The notes under the pieces were generated by a model. It was not told the DNA's origin. It saw only the letters and a program-made list of their open reading frames with translations, and did not search any database. Both the position numbers and the translations under genes were made by a program. Below, one piece after another: positions 1 to 5,918 of a DNA stretch of 10,490 nucleotides. Position 1 is the stretch's first letter, and every line of letters begins with the position of its first letter. This DNA comes from Candidatus Fermentibacterota bacterium (GTDB lineage: Bacteria; JAFGKV01), in contig JAUXFG010000138.1 in NCBI GenBank assembly GCA_030620115.1, positions 1 to 10,490 on the forward strand, read 5' to 3'.

Positions 1-48
1 ACCGGTGGCAACACCGCTGAAGATCCATTCTTGGAGGAATCTTAACGC

Positions 49-62
49 TGATCAGCTGATCA
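49..62. other. 14-bp perfect palindrome downstream of the lipoprotein-like gene
   Basis: TGATCAGCTGATCA is fully self-complementary and lies 36-49 bp past the stop at 98. It has no loop and no following T-run, so it is not a typical terminator. Bases 1-97 otherwise hold no gene I can support, apart from a possible frameshifted tail of the lipoprotein-like gene ending at 52. Confidence 0.5.
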
Positions 63-97
63 TCAGTAATCTGTCAAGTGATATATCTGGTGTCAAG

Positions 98-2119
98 TCA
101 TGTGAACCATACTATAACTACATAGTCGTCGGCATTGGTCACACTGCTGGGTACATCCCAATCATAAGAGCCGTTGTTCAATGCACTGCTGGAAATTGTC
201 ACTGCGGGGAATCCCGGCCGGCGCAGCTTGATCGACACATTCTTCGGCAGATCGCCGGTACCCCATCGAATCGGAACATTCCGGTCTCCGGGATGCCAAA
301 TTGTCGAGGAATTCGGCTCTGTTACCAATATGTCCCCGTACTGCTGTAGGGAAATATCAACTTCAACCGGATTCTCGTCCGGATCGTTGCTCCTGATTAT
401 GAGATCCGCCTGATACGGATCTGGATCTAATCCCGTGGTATCGACCCGGACCATAATCGTCTCATGTGAATGCTTGGCGATACTGACCGCATTGGGTTGT
501 GCTGTCAGCCATAATTCCGACGATTCAATCTGCGCCACGAGTGTTCCATACCCGATATTGGCTATGGTCAGTGTTCCCGTTAGACTGACGGCAACCTCCG
601 TCGAGAAGGAGAACGAGTCGGGGCTGACGGTGATATCAACGGGGAGAATGTGCAAAGTAGACGAGGCCTCCTGATCGGCTTCATTCCCCGCCCTATCCTC
701 GAACGTGAACCAGGGTTTCCCTTCCCATGGCCCGGAATCCACAACCCAATCCAATTCGTAGATCCCATCTCCGGCAGTCTCGTCGCCCCCTGTCCCGTCA
801 TCCATCAGTATGACTTCCACGCTTGTTCCGATGAGAACTCGACCGTTCCCTTCCGGCTCGCCGCAATCCGCTCGAGAATGTATCGTTTCGCCCATGCCGA
901 TACTATCCGCATCGAAGGTGAAATCTCGTATCACCACCTCCGTGTCCAATCCAATCATATCGGAAATGGGATCGGTCTCAATCAGGAATTCATTCCGAAA
1001 TTGCGCTGTTACCTGTTTGTCCCCATCTCCCGTACTGACCGTCAACGTCGCGGTCGTATCGAAAGGCATCCATGACGCGCCGCTGAGATCCGTCCCCTCC
1101 GCAATCCGCATTTCCGAGACGCCGGCGCAATCAAGCGTCAGAATCGCGTTCCGATCGTTTGTGTAGGGATCGTCATCATTCATGACGATTTCCCCATCGC
1201 CCGGTTGGTTCGGTAGTATGCCATCTTGTACCTCGGCGGTCTCGATCTCGAACGTATCACGGAAAATGGCATAAACCCTCTTTTCGCTTTCGCCGGTCGC
1301 CAAAGTCACATGTACGGTGTCCTGAAAGGCTCTCCAAGCAGCCGCCTCAGTCGTATCCGCCCATACCCGCATCTCCTCCGCTCCCGTACATTCAAGCCGC
1401 ACCACCACATCTCGTGTTGCCGTATGCGTCGCCCCCTCATCGATCACCACGCTTGGTGTTCCCATGGCAGCAGGTAGAATCATATCCTGGGCCCTACCTG
1501 CTGTGTCACCGCCCGCATATGAGGCCCGCGCGTAGACGACCTTCTCGCCCGGTCCCATCGTCAGTGTCCAATCCAAGCTGCTCTGAAATGCCATCCACTC
1601 CCCGCTGTCCGGTTCCGCATGGTTCGATAGCCATATCCGCTCCGCCTCGGCCGCAATAACCGTTACCTCAACCATTCGGCTCGCAATCGTCTCGGCTCCC
1701 TCGGCGATTTCAACATACGGTCCCATGGGTATACGGAACGGTACTACATGCGAGATAGCGCTCTCAACATTTCCCACGAAGGCGCTTACTTTGTAGTAAA
1801 AAACCTTCCCTGCAGATACTCCATCATCCACATAGGTTGTATCAGTAACAATCTCGATCCTCGAATAGCTCCCTGTTGAGTCCAAGCTCCGATAAATGCC
1901 GTACCGGTCTACCGGCACCCCGTCCAACACCACAGAGAACCACTCGAGCACAATCCCCCCACTTCCCACATGTGCCCGTACTCCAAACGGATCTTCCCCT
2001 GACGCCGGATCCAACGGATTACTCCGCTCGGGCGCCTTTAGATCTTTTCCACAGTTGAATGTGCCAACAGCAACCAGGATCATAACCAGCGTCCAAATCA
2101 TCAGGTTTTTCCCGCGCAT
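98..2119 (-). CDS. Surface lipoprotein-like protein with FnIII/Ig-like repeats and a KNH-type C-terminal domain
   Basis: Predicted 673-residue envelope protein with no catalytic motif; probably structural or adhesive. The ATG at 2119 has AAAGGAG six bases upstream. The signal peptide has a basic start (MRGKN) and a hydrophobic core (residues 6-20), then FNC at 21-23. Cys23 could be lipidated, though Asn at -1 is a poor lipobox. After a PERSNPLDP linker come: an FnIII-like domain (about 43-128); three related ~85-residue beta modules (134-216, 224-303, 311-392), each with a 'E-x-R-x-W/A ... W-x-F ... G-(D/E)-x-x-K-x-V' pattern; a domain with DDGTGGDETAGDGIYE (about 395-490); an Ig-like domain of the BACON/ASPM-SPD2-hydin kind (about 496-592); and a segment like the Kre9/KNH (Ser-Thr-rich GPI-anchored) family (598-673: GDRNVPIRWGTGD, then NGSYDWDVP). 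It stops just after the last strand, so the domain may be cut short by a frameshift. It is the last gene of the co-directional set. Domain names are from pattern recognition; the coding call is firm. Confidence 0.9.
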   Translation of the reverse strand: MRGKNLMIWTLVMILVAVGTFNCGKDLKAPERSNPLDPASGEDPFGVRAHVGSGGIVLEWFSVVLDGVPVDRYGIYRSLDSTGSYSRIEIVTDTTYVDDGVSAGKVFYYKVSAFVGNVESAISHVVPFRIPMGPYVEIAEGAETIASRMVEVTVIAAEAERIWLSNHAEPDSGEWMAFQSSLDWTLTMGPGEKVVYARASYAGGDTAGRAQDMILPAAMGTPSVVIDEGATHTATRDVVVRLECTGAEEMRVWADTTEAAAWRAFQDTVHVTLATGESEKRVYAIFRDTFEIETAEVQDGILPNQPGDGEIVMNDDDPYTNDRNAILTLDCAGVSEMRIAEGTDLSGASWMPFDTTATLTVSTGDGDKQVTAQFRNEFLIETDPISDMIGLDTEVVIRDFTFDADSIGMGETIHSRADCGEPEGNGRVLIGTSVEVILMDDGTGGDETAGDGIYELDWVVDSGPWEGKPWFTFEDRAGNEADQEASSTLHILPVDITVSPDSFSFSTEVAVSLTGTLTIANIGYGTLVAQIESSELWLTAQPNAVSIAKHSHETIMVRVDTTGLDPDPYQADLIIRSNDPDENPVEVDISLQQYGDILVTEPNSSTIWHPGDRNVPIRWGTGDLPKNVSIKLRRPGFPAVTISSSALNNGSYDWDVPSSVTNADDYVVIVWFT

Positions 2120-2125
2120 GTGAAG

Positions 2126-2132
2126 CTCCTTT
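2126..2132 (-). promoter_or_regulatory. Ribosome binding site that sets the lipoprotein-like gene's start
   Basis: AAAGGAG lies six bases before the ATG at 2119. It favours this start over the in-frame ATG at 2161, whose 14-residue extension would push a basic segment in front of the signal peptide. Confidence 0.8.
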
Positions 2133-2187
2133 GAAGATCTGCAGATCAGTCTACGACCCATTCGCGCCCTACGGCGCTCCTACGTGT

Positions 2188-2222
2188 CCCCTCACCTCAA
2201 TCCTCTCCCCAGGGAGAGGAGG
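2188..2222. repeat. Half copy of the intergenic nested-palindrome repeat
   Basis: Degenerate left half of the element seen complete at 3527-3635: CCCCTCACCTCAATCCTCTC, then CCC, A and GGGAGAGGAGG. The small CTCTCCC/GGGAGAG palindrome is intact, but the right half is missing. It lies between the lipoprotein-like gene and the VWA gene, in the same orientation as the other copies. I see no gene in the rest of the 199-bp gap, only a short CATGG-AGG-CCATG inverted repeat at 2275-2287. Confidence 0.75.
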
Positions 2223-2318
2223 TCTTCTCGCGGGGATCAGAAGAGTTGAGAACCTGCAGGACATATTCCTCAGTCATGGAGGCCATGCAGCAATGGATGT
2301 CTCGGGGGTCCGCGTCCC

Positions 2319-3425
2319 CTAGCCCATCACACCATACAACGCCCCGACAAGGCTTCCCAGGAGCGTGAGCAAGATCACCGCGAGGATAACGACACCAGGC
2401 TTCCTTCGTCTGATAGCAATGGCAAGCACCAATCCGAGGCAGAGGCCGACCGCTCCGCCGGCGGCAATGTGCAACCAGACCAATCCGGGCTCAGCGACAA
2501 CAGCAGGTGCGGGGGTTATCTCCCTACGTTCTGAACTAGAGCGAGGCTCCCCTGTGAGTTCGAGAAGACGCCGGCCGGTCAGGCGTACCGTCTCCGCCTG
2601 TACCGCGATTGCCAAGACATGAGTCCCTCCCTCCCGCACATCTTCCGGGATTTTGAACCTCACCACATATCCGCTCTCAAGCTCCGCGGCGATGGCGCGG
2701 TAGATCTTGATCAGATCCCCTGGACCGGGAGCATGGAAATACTGGCCACCTGTGCTCGCAGCAATTGCGGCCAGTTTGGCAGATTCAACCCCACTTCCCA
2801 GACCAACGGTATAGACCGGTACGGAGTAGTCTGCCAGCTTCGCTTTCAGTTCCTCAAATGAAGTCTTGCTTCGAGTATCCTTCCCATCAGTTAGCGCAAC
2901 CATCGCTCTACGGGGGGCCCAGTGTTTCTGTATTGGCGGTAGAATCGTGAGTATGGCATCGTAGAGGGCCGTGTTCTTTCCTATCTCGATGTTCCGAATA
3001 GCATCAGCGACTCCTTGCTCCTTCCGCAGAAACGCCGGCTCGGGCAACGGATCTTCATCGAAAGGCACAACGGCGAAGAGTGTCTGATGGCCACACCGTG
3101 CAACGAAATCTTCGGCCGCCTCCTTCGCCGCGGCAAGGGGCTTCCCCTTCATGCTTCCGCTCTTGTCGATAAGCATGGCTACCGAGAGCCATTGCTCCGT
3201 GACGGGAAACACGTCGGTCACTGACACTTCTCCGTCATCCAATGCAAGGGTGAATCGGTCTGTGGTAAGACCGGTGATAAGGTTGCCGCTATTGTCGCGA
3301 ACAGTGACAATTGTCTGAAAGCTCCTCTCGCTCAACGGTGTGGGTGAGAGAATATCCACCTCACGGGCGGCAACACACGCTCCCAGAAAAGAAAACACCA
3401 AAACGAAGCACATCCCATTCTTCAT
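2319..3425 (-). CDS. VWA-domain protein with signal peptide and two C-terminal transmembrane helices
   Basis: 368-residue envelope protein. VWA domains bind protein ligands through a metal ion held by the MIDAS motif. The ATG at 3425 has AGGAGG four bases upstream. The N-terminus (MKNGMCFVLVFSFLGACVAA) is a signal peptide that can be read two ways: LGAC is a good lipobox (Cys17), while ACVAA-R also fits signal peptidase I. A short beta-rich region follows (22-75, with 'IVTVRDNSGNLITGLTTDRF', the style found before VWA domains in VWFA-related proteins). The VWA domain spans about 80-255, with MIDAS residues Asp87-x-Ser89-x-Ser91, Thr152 and Asp180 all present, so metal binding should be intact. 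Two hydrophobic helices (about 314-338 and 344-366) surround an RRRK turn, leaving the VWA outside and a short basic loop inside. It resembles BatA/BatB-like VWA proteins in layout, but no MoxR ATPase gene is visible. It sits between the FGE-like and lipoprotein-like genes. Confidence 0.93.
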   Translation of the reverse strand: MKNGMCFVLVFSFLGACVAAREVDILSPTPLSERSFQTIVTVRDNSGNLITGLTTDRFTLALDDGEVSVTDVFPVTEQWLSVAMLIDKSGSMKGKPLAAAKEAAEDFVARCGHQTLFAVVPFDEDPLPEPAFLRKEQGVADAIRNIEIGKNTALYDAILTILPPIQKHWAPRRAMVALTDGKDTRSKTSFEELKAKLADYSVPVYTVGLGSGVESAKLAAIAASTGGQYFHAPGPGDLIKIYRAIAAELESGYVVRFKIPEDVREGGTHVLAIAVQAETVRLTGRRLLELTGEPRSSSERREITPAPAVVAEPGLVWLHIAAGGAVGLCLGLVLAIAIRRRKPGVVILAVILLTLLGSLVGALYGVMG

Positions 3426-3429
3426 GAGC

Positions 3430-3435
3430 CCTCCT
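3430..3435 (-). promoter_or_regulatory. Ribosome binding site of the VWA/two-TM gene
   Basis: AGGAGG, four bases before the ATG at 3425. It decides against the longer reading from 3509, whose first ~14 residues would be translated from the intergenic repeat. Confidence 0.85.
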
Positions 3436-3463
3436 ATAATGCCAGATCCAACAACTCTCCAAT

Positions 3464-3497
3464 CCCTTCTCCCCCAGGGAGAAGGAAAGGATGAGGG
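3464..3497. repeat. Half copy (right half) of the nested-palindrome repeat
   Basis: CCCTTCTCCC, CCA and GGGAGAAGG, then AAAGGATGAGGG. It matches the right half of the complete copy at 3527-3635, with AAAGG for GTTAGG. It lies about 38 bp upstream of the VWA gene start. The left half is absent, probably lost or overwritten by the start region of that gene. Confidence 0.8.
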
Positions 3498-3526
3498 AGT
3501 GCTCCTCATCTACATCCATCTTCCTT

Positions 3527-3635
3527 CCCCTCACCCTAACCCTCTCCCCATGGGAGAGGGAAACATTGGTACAACCCGTATTCCCGTCTTCCCTCCAATC
3601 CCTTCTCCCCGGGGGAGAAGGTTAGGATGAGGGGG
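3527..3635. repeat. Complete ~109-bp nested inverted-repeat element
   Basis: The left arm (CCCCTCACCCTAACC...) and right arm (...GGTTAGGATGAGGGG) are inverted repeats of about 22 bases with two mismatches. Inside each arm is a smaller palindrome: CCCTCTCCC-CAT-GGGAGAGGG at the left and CTTCTCCCC-GG-GGGAGAAG at the right. About 40 bp of less conserved sequence separates them. There is no coding capacity. This is the best-preserved copy and the reference for the others. It resembles the CCCTCACCCTAACCC-type intergenic repeats common in many environmental bacterial genomes; its mobility and role are not known to me. Confidence 0.85.
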
Positions 3636-3660
3636 CTCTTCCCGTTTGCATCCAAGATTC

Positions 3661-3763
3661 CCCCCTCACCCTAACCCTCTCCCAGTGGGAGAGGGAAGCG
3701 TTGAGTTGACGCCACATATCGATCTTCCCTCCAGCCCCTTCTCCCTCAGGGAGAAGGCTAGAA
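3661..3763. repeat. Nested inverted-repeat element with decayed right end
   Basis: The left arm is intact (CCCCCTCACCCTAACC, then CCCTCTCCC-AGT-GGGAGAGGG). The inner palindrome CTTCTCCC-TCA-GGGAGAAG is present, but the right terminus reads GGCTAGAATCTG instead of GGTTAGGATGAGGG. A 25-bp spacer separates it from the preceding copy, so 3464-3763 is a cluster of two and a half copies. Confidence 0.8.
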
Positions 3764-3766
3764 TCT

Positions 3767-3825
3767 GCGGAGCGCTTCGCGCTTCCGTCCTTATGCGCTC
3801 CCGCGCAAGGACTCCGCCGCTCCGC
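3767..3825. other. GC-rich nested stem-loop downstream of the FGE-like gene
   Basis: The outer stem is GCGGAGCG (3767-3774) with CGCTCCGC (3818-3825), a perfect 8 bp. The inner stem is GTCCTT-(AT bulge)-GCGC (3787-3798) with GCGCAAGGAC (3803-3812), giving 10 bp around a TCCC loop. It begins 46 bp past the stop codon at 3872 on the coding strand. No T-run follows, so it is not a typical intrinsic terminator. Given the VR-like tail of the gene, it could be the DNA hairpin or cruciform known to follow variable regions in diversity-generating retroelements. That role is inferred; the pairing is directly visible. Confidence 0.65.
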
Positions 3826-3871
3826 GCAGGCTAACGCCACGCCCATGGCTTGCGCCTTCGCAGGACGGCGC

Positions 3872-5452
3872 TCACTCCTTCCTCAGGAGGCGGAAGCCCA
3901 GGTTGAAGTAGCGGCGACCGGGGACGCCCCTGCCGCGACTCGCGGAACGGCAGAGCCTCGCGTAGAAGCGCCAACTCCCGCCGCGGGAGACCCGGAGCGA
4001 GCCTGAGGATGGGCCGATCGGATCGGTTACACTTCTACTCGGATAGTCTCCGTACCAGTCCCAGCACCATTCCCATACGTTCCCATGCATATCGTACAAT
4101 CCCCACGCATTCGCCTTCCCGCTCCCGGCTTCCCAGGTTTCCTTGCGATCCCGGCCCTTGCTGCAGCCTGAGTACGGATAGTCCCCATCATAATTCGCTT
4201 CATTCGTACTTAGACAGCTCCCCGTGTGAAACGGCCCCATCGTCCCCGCCCTGCACGCATACTCCCACTCAGCCTCCGTAGGCAGCCGATAGCCGTTTCC
4301 ACCATGATCCCATGTAACGGAAGTCCCCGTGATTTGATAACACGGCCTCAACCCCTCATTCCTCGACAACGTATTGCAGAACTCCACCGCGTCGTACCAC
4401 GACACCTTCTCAACAGGCCGCTTCCTCCCCTTGAGATGCGACGGACTACTCCCCATCACCGCTTCATACTGCTCCTGCGTCACCTCATACTTCCCCACCC
4501 AGAATCCCTTGCTCAACGTCACCCTGTGCTGCCTTTCATCAGAATCGTGACTGGCCTCACTGCTCGGTGATCCCATTTGGAAGCTCCCTGATGGGATCCA
4601 GACCATCGTCAGTTGTTTGCCACCAGGCAACCAAAACACCTTCTCCTCACCGGCTTCGCGGGGACATCCCTTGATCCCAGCTTCCGCCCGAGTATCCCCT
4701 GGTTTCCACCTCAAAACCTGCCTATGCAGGCTGCATGCCTTCGTCCTGTCCCCCCTCCTCTCCGCCTCGTCCGCCAGTCCAAGCGCCACCTCAACGCAAA
4801 CCTCCTTGGCTTTCTTCTCCAATTCCCTCCTATACGCTTCTGTTACTTCCGCTTGTCCAAACGCTCCCGTCGCATCACAACACTTGCCGGGCATCTCCTT
4901 GAGAAAAGCCTCCCGCAATACTCCTCTCCCCTCCACCCAATCCCAACTTCCCGCCAACGCCAGTAGCGCTTTTCTTGACGCTCCTACATGATCCTGTGTC
5001 TCCATCAGGTATCTCGCCTCATCAAGCGCCCACTCACGATTCTTCTTCATCTCTGCTAACCATGCTTCGTACTGCCGTCTCTCACGTTCCGCCTTCGCTG
5101 CCTCTTCTCGTCTCCGCTGCTCCTCCTGAACCTTCCCCTCGCACTCCTTGATCCGATCCTTGGCCTCAGGATGCCCTGGCCGCAACTCCTCCATTCTCTG
5201 ATACAACCCAAGCGCCTCCGCCCATTTCCCGCTCTCATACGCAGCCCGCGCTCTTTTCAGAACCTCCATGGCATCTGTCAGGCTTTGCTCCGGCTCAACC
5301 GCCTTCGAGAAATCGAACCCACATTCCTTACAGAACTTCGCTATCTCCTGGTTCTCAGCTCCGCATCTGGGACAGGGCTTGGCATACGCCTGAGCAAACC
5401 CCACTGCCGCTATCAACAGCACAACAACCACCAAGATTATCTCTCGCTTCAT
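3872..5452 (-). CDS. Secreted zinc-ribbon/FGE-like (SUMF1-fold) protein, candidate DGR target
   Basis: 526 residues. A signal peptide (1-24, cleavage near AYA-K) precedes a zinc ribbon with Cys27, Cys30, Cys41 and Cys44. Then come a TPR-like helical pair (about 58-100), a charged coiled coil (101-140, rich in E/R/K) and more helices to about 265. The C-terminal FGE-sulfatase domain (about 275-523) has hallmark stretches: WIPSGSFQMGS, YEVTQEQYEAVMG, PVEKVSWYDAVEFCN, GYRLPTEAEWEYACRAGT, GLYDMHGNVWEWCWDWYG, RGGSW and LGFRLL. Catalytic Cys336 and Cys341 of human SUMF1 have no counterpart: Ala498 sits at the second site, and the only nearby Cys (501) is three residues on. So formylglycine synthesis is unlikely and ligand binding more likely, as in the Treponema DGR protein TvpA, which shares this C-type-lectin-like fold. 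The last ~35 codons look like a DGR variable region (separate entry). Start: ATG with GGAGGG eight bases upstream. An alternative reading is an ordinary non-catalytic SUMF1/PvdO-family protein with no active diversification. Confidence 0.93.
   Translation of the reverse strand: MKREIILVVVVLLIAAVGFAQAYAKPCPRCGAENQEIAKFCKECGFDFSKAVEPEQSLTDAMEVLKRARAAYESGKWAEALGLYQRMEELRPGHPEAKDRIKECEGKVQEEQRRREEAAKAERERRQYEAWLAEMKKNREWALDEARYLMETQDHVGASRKALLALAGSWDWVEGRGVLREAFLKEMPGKCCDATGAFGQAEVTEAYRRELEKKAKEVCVEVALGLADEAERRGDRTKACSLHRQVLRWKPGDTRAEAGIKGCPREAGEEKVFWLPGGKQLTMVWIPSGSFQMGSPSSEASHDSDERQHRVTLSKGFWVGKYEVTQEQYEAVMGSSPSHLKGRKRPVEKVSWYDAVEFCNTLSRNEGLRPCYQITGTSVTWDHGGNGYRLPTEAEWEYACRAGTMGPFHTGSCLSTNEANYDGDYPYSGCSKGRDRKETWEAGSGKANAWGLYDMHGNVWEWCWDWYGDYPSRSVTDPIGPSSGSLRVSRGGSWRFYARLCRSASRGRGVPGRRYFNLGFRLLRKE
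3884..3985 (-). other. Putative DGR variable region (VR) at the 3' end of the FGE-like gene
   Basis: Residues 490-523 read RGGSW-RFY-AR-L-CRSA-S-R-GRGV-P-G-RR-YFN-LGFRLL. The fixed frame matches FGE-type DGR targets, whose template repeats typically encode asparagines at the changing sites. The positions expected to vary use CGC, TTC, TAC (495-497), CTC (500), AGT (505), GGC (507), GGC, GTC (509-510), GGT (512), CGC (513), TAC, TTC, AAC (515-517). All thirteen end in C or T, as expected if AAC/AAT template codons were mutated at adenines to NNY. What is seen is the frame and codon pattern. That it is a true VR is inferred: no template repeat or reverse transcriptase is present in the window. 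Confidence 0.6.
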
Positions 5453-5460
5453 ATCAACGT

Positions 5461-5466
5461 CCCTCC
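5461..5466 (-). promoter_or_regulatory. Ribosome binding site of the FGE-like gene
   Basis: GGAGGG, eight bases before the ATG at 5452. It supports the start that gives a complete signal peptide (MKREIILVVVVLLIAAVGFA). Confidence 0.75.
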
Positions 5467-5499
5467 ATTGGCCGACAACGGCCTCTTCTCATCCGTCTT

Positions 5500-5621
5500 C
5501 CCCTCACCCTAACTCTCTCCCCACGGGAGAGGGAATTATTGGTTCAACCCACATTCCCATCTTCCCTCCCAGGCCCTTCTCCCCTCAGGGAGAAGGCTAG
5601 GATGAGGGCTAGGATGTGGGG
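5500..5621. repeat. Nested inverted-repeat element with duplicated right end
   Basis: Complete copy: CCCCTCACCCTAAC at the left, CTCTCCC-CAC-GGGAGAG, an internal ATTGGTTCAACCCACATTCC segment, then CCCTTCTCCCC-TCA-GGGAGAAGG and GCTAGGATGAGGG. The right terminus is tandemly duplicated (GCTAGGATGAGG then GCTAGGATGTGG), probably by slippage. It lies about 34 bp upstream of the ribosome site of the FGE-like gene. Confidence 0.82.
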
Positions 5622-5649
5622 GCTCTGCTCATCTACATCCATCTTCCTT

Positions 5650-5756
5650 CCCCTCACCCTAACCCTCTCCCCGCGGGAGAGGGGATCATTTGTGCCACCC
5701 GCATTCCCTCTCCCTACAGTCCCTTCTCCCCCCGGGAGAAGGCTAGGATGAGGGGG
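5650..5756. repeat. Complete nested inverted-repeat element
   Basis: The left arm CCCCTCACCCTAACC, palindrome CCCTCTCCC-CGC-GGGAGAGGG, palindrome CTTCTCCC-CCC-GGGAGAAG and right arm GGCTAGGATGAGGGGG are all intact. The 28-bp spacer between this copy and the one at 5500 contains CTCATCTACATCCATCTTCC. The same words stand before the copy at 3527, so a larger unit than one element was duplicated. Confidence 0.83.
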
Positions 5757-5918
5757 CTCATTTTGACTGCGGCAGCCTTTCCTAAAGCAAGCCATGCCTG
5801 CGCTTCCGCTCGTGCCCATGCTCTGCGTGGAAGCGACGGGAAATCCGCATCCGCATCCACACGCTGGACGCTGAACGCTCATCGCTTCCCCAGTCTCCCC
5901 TCGCCGTCGGCATTCCCC
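5757..5918. other. Non-coding stretch with a hairpin and short tandem repeats
   Basis: No supportable gene lies between the repeat pair and the end of the VWA-FHA gene. It holds an inverted repeat CGCTTCC (5801-5807) / GGAAGCG (5829-5835) with a 21-base loop. Two short tandem runs follow: ATCCGC (about 2.7 copies, 5843-5858) and ACGCTG-R (ACGCTGG, ACGCTGA, ACGCTC, 5861-5880). On the minus strand this is the 3' side of the VWA-FHA gene, but no T-run follows the hairpin, so I do not call a terminator. Confidence 0.55.

Noticed and set aside
2120-2161. Upstream ATG at 2161 for the lipoprotein-like gene
   Set aside because: It would add 14 residues before a good signal peptide, and the strong AAAGGAG sits directly before the ATG at 2119.
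2304-2318. GGGG/CCCC inverted repeat just past the VWA gene stop as a terminator
   Set aside because: The stem is only about four pairs and no T-run follows on the coding strand.
3426-3509. Upstream start at 3509 for the VWA gene
   Set aside because: The added 28 residues come largely from the intergenic repeat, and AGGAGG lies four bases before the ATG at 3425.
3464-3763. Regularly recurring palindromic repeats that could look like a CRISPR array
   Set aside because: Units are over 100 bp with internal palindromes and unequal, partly identical spacers; there are no short direct repeats with unique 30-40 bp spacers and no cas genes.
3646-3846. Short open frames on both strands over the repeat cluster
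   Set aside because: Their translations are the repeat itself (HPNPLP, SHWERVRVRG type peptides), a common false prediction from this repeat family.
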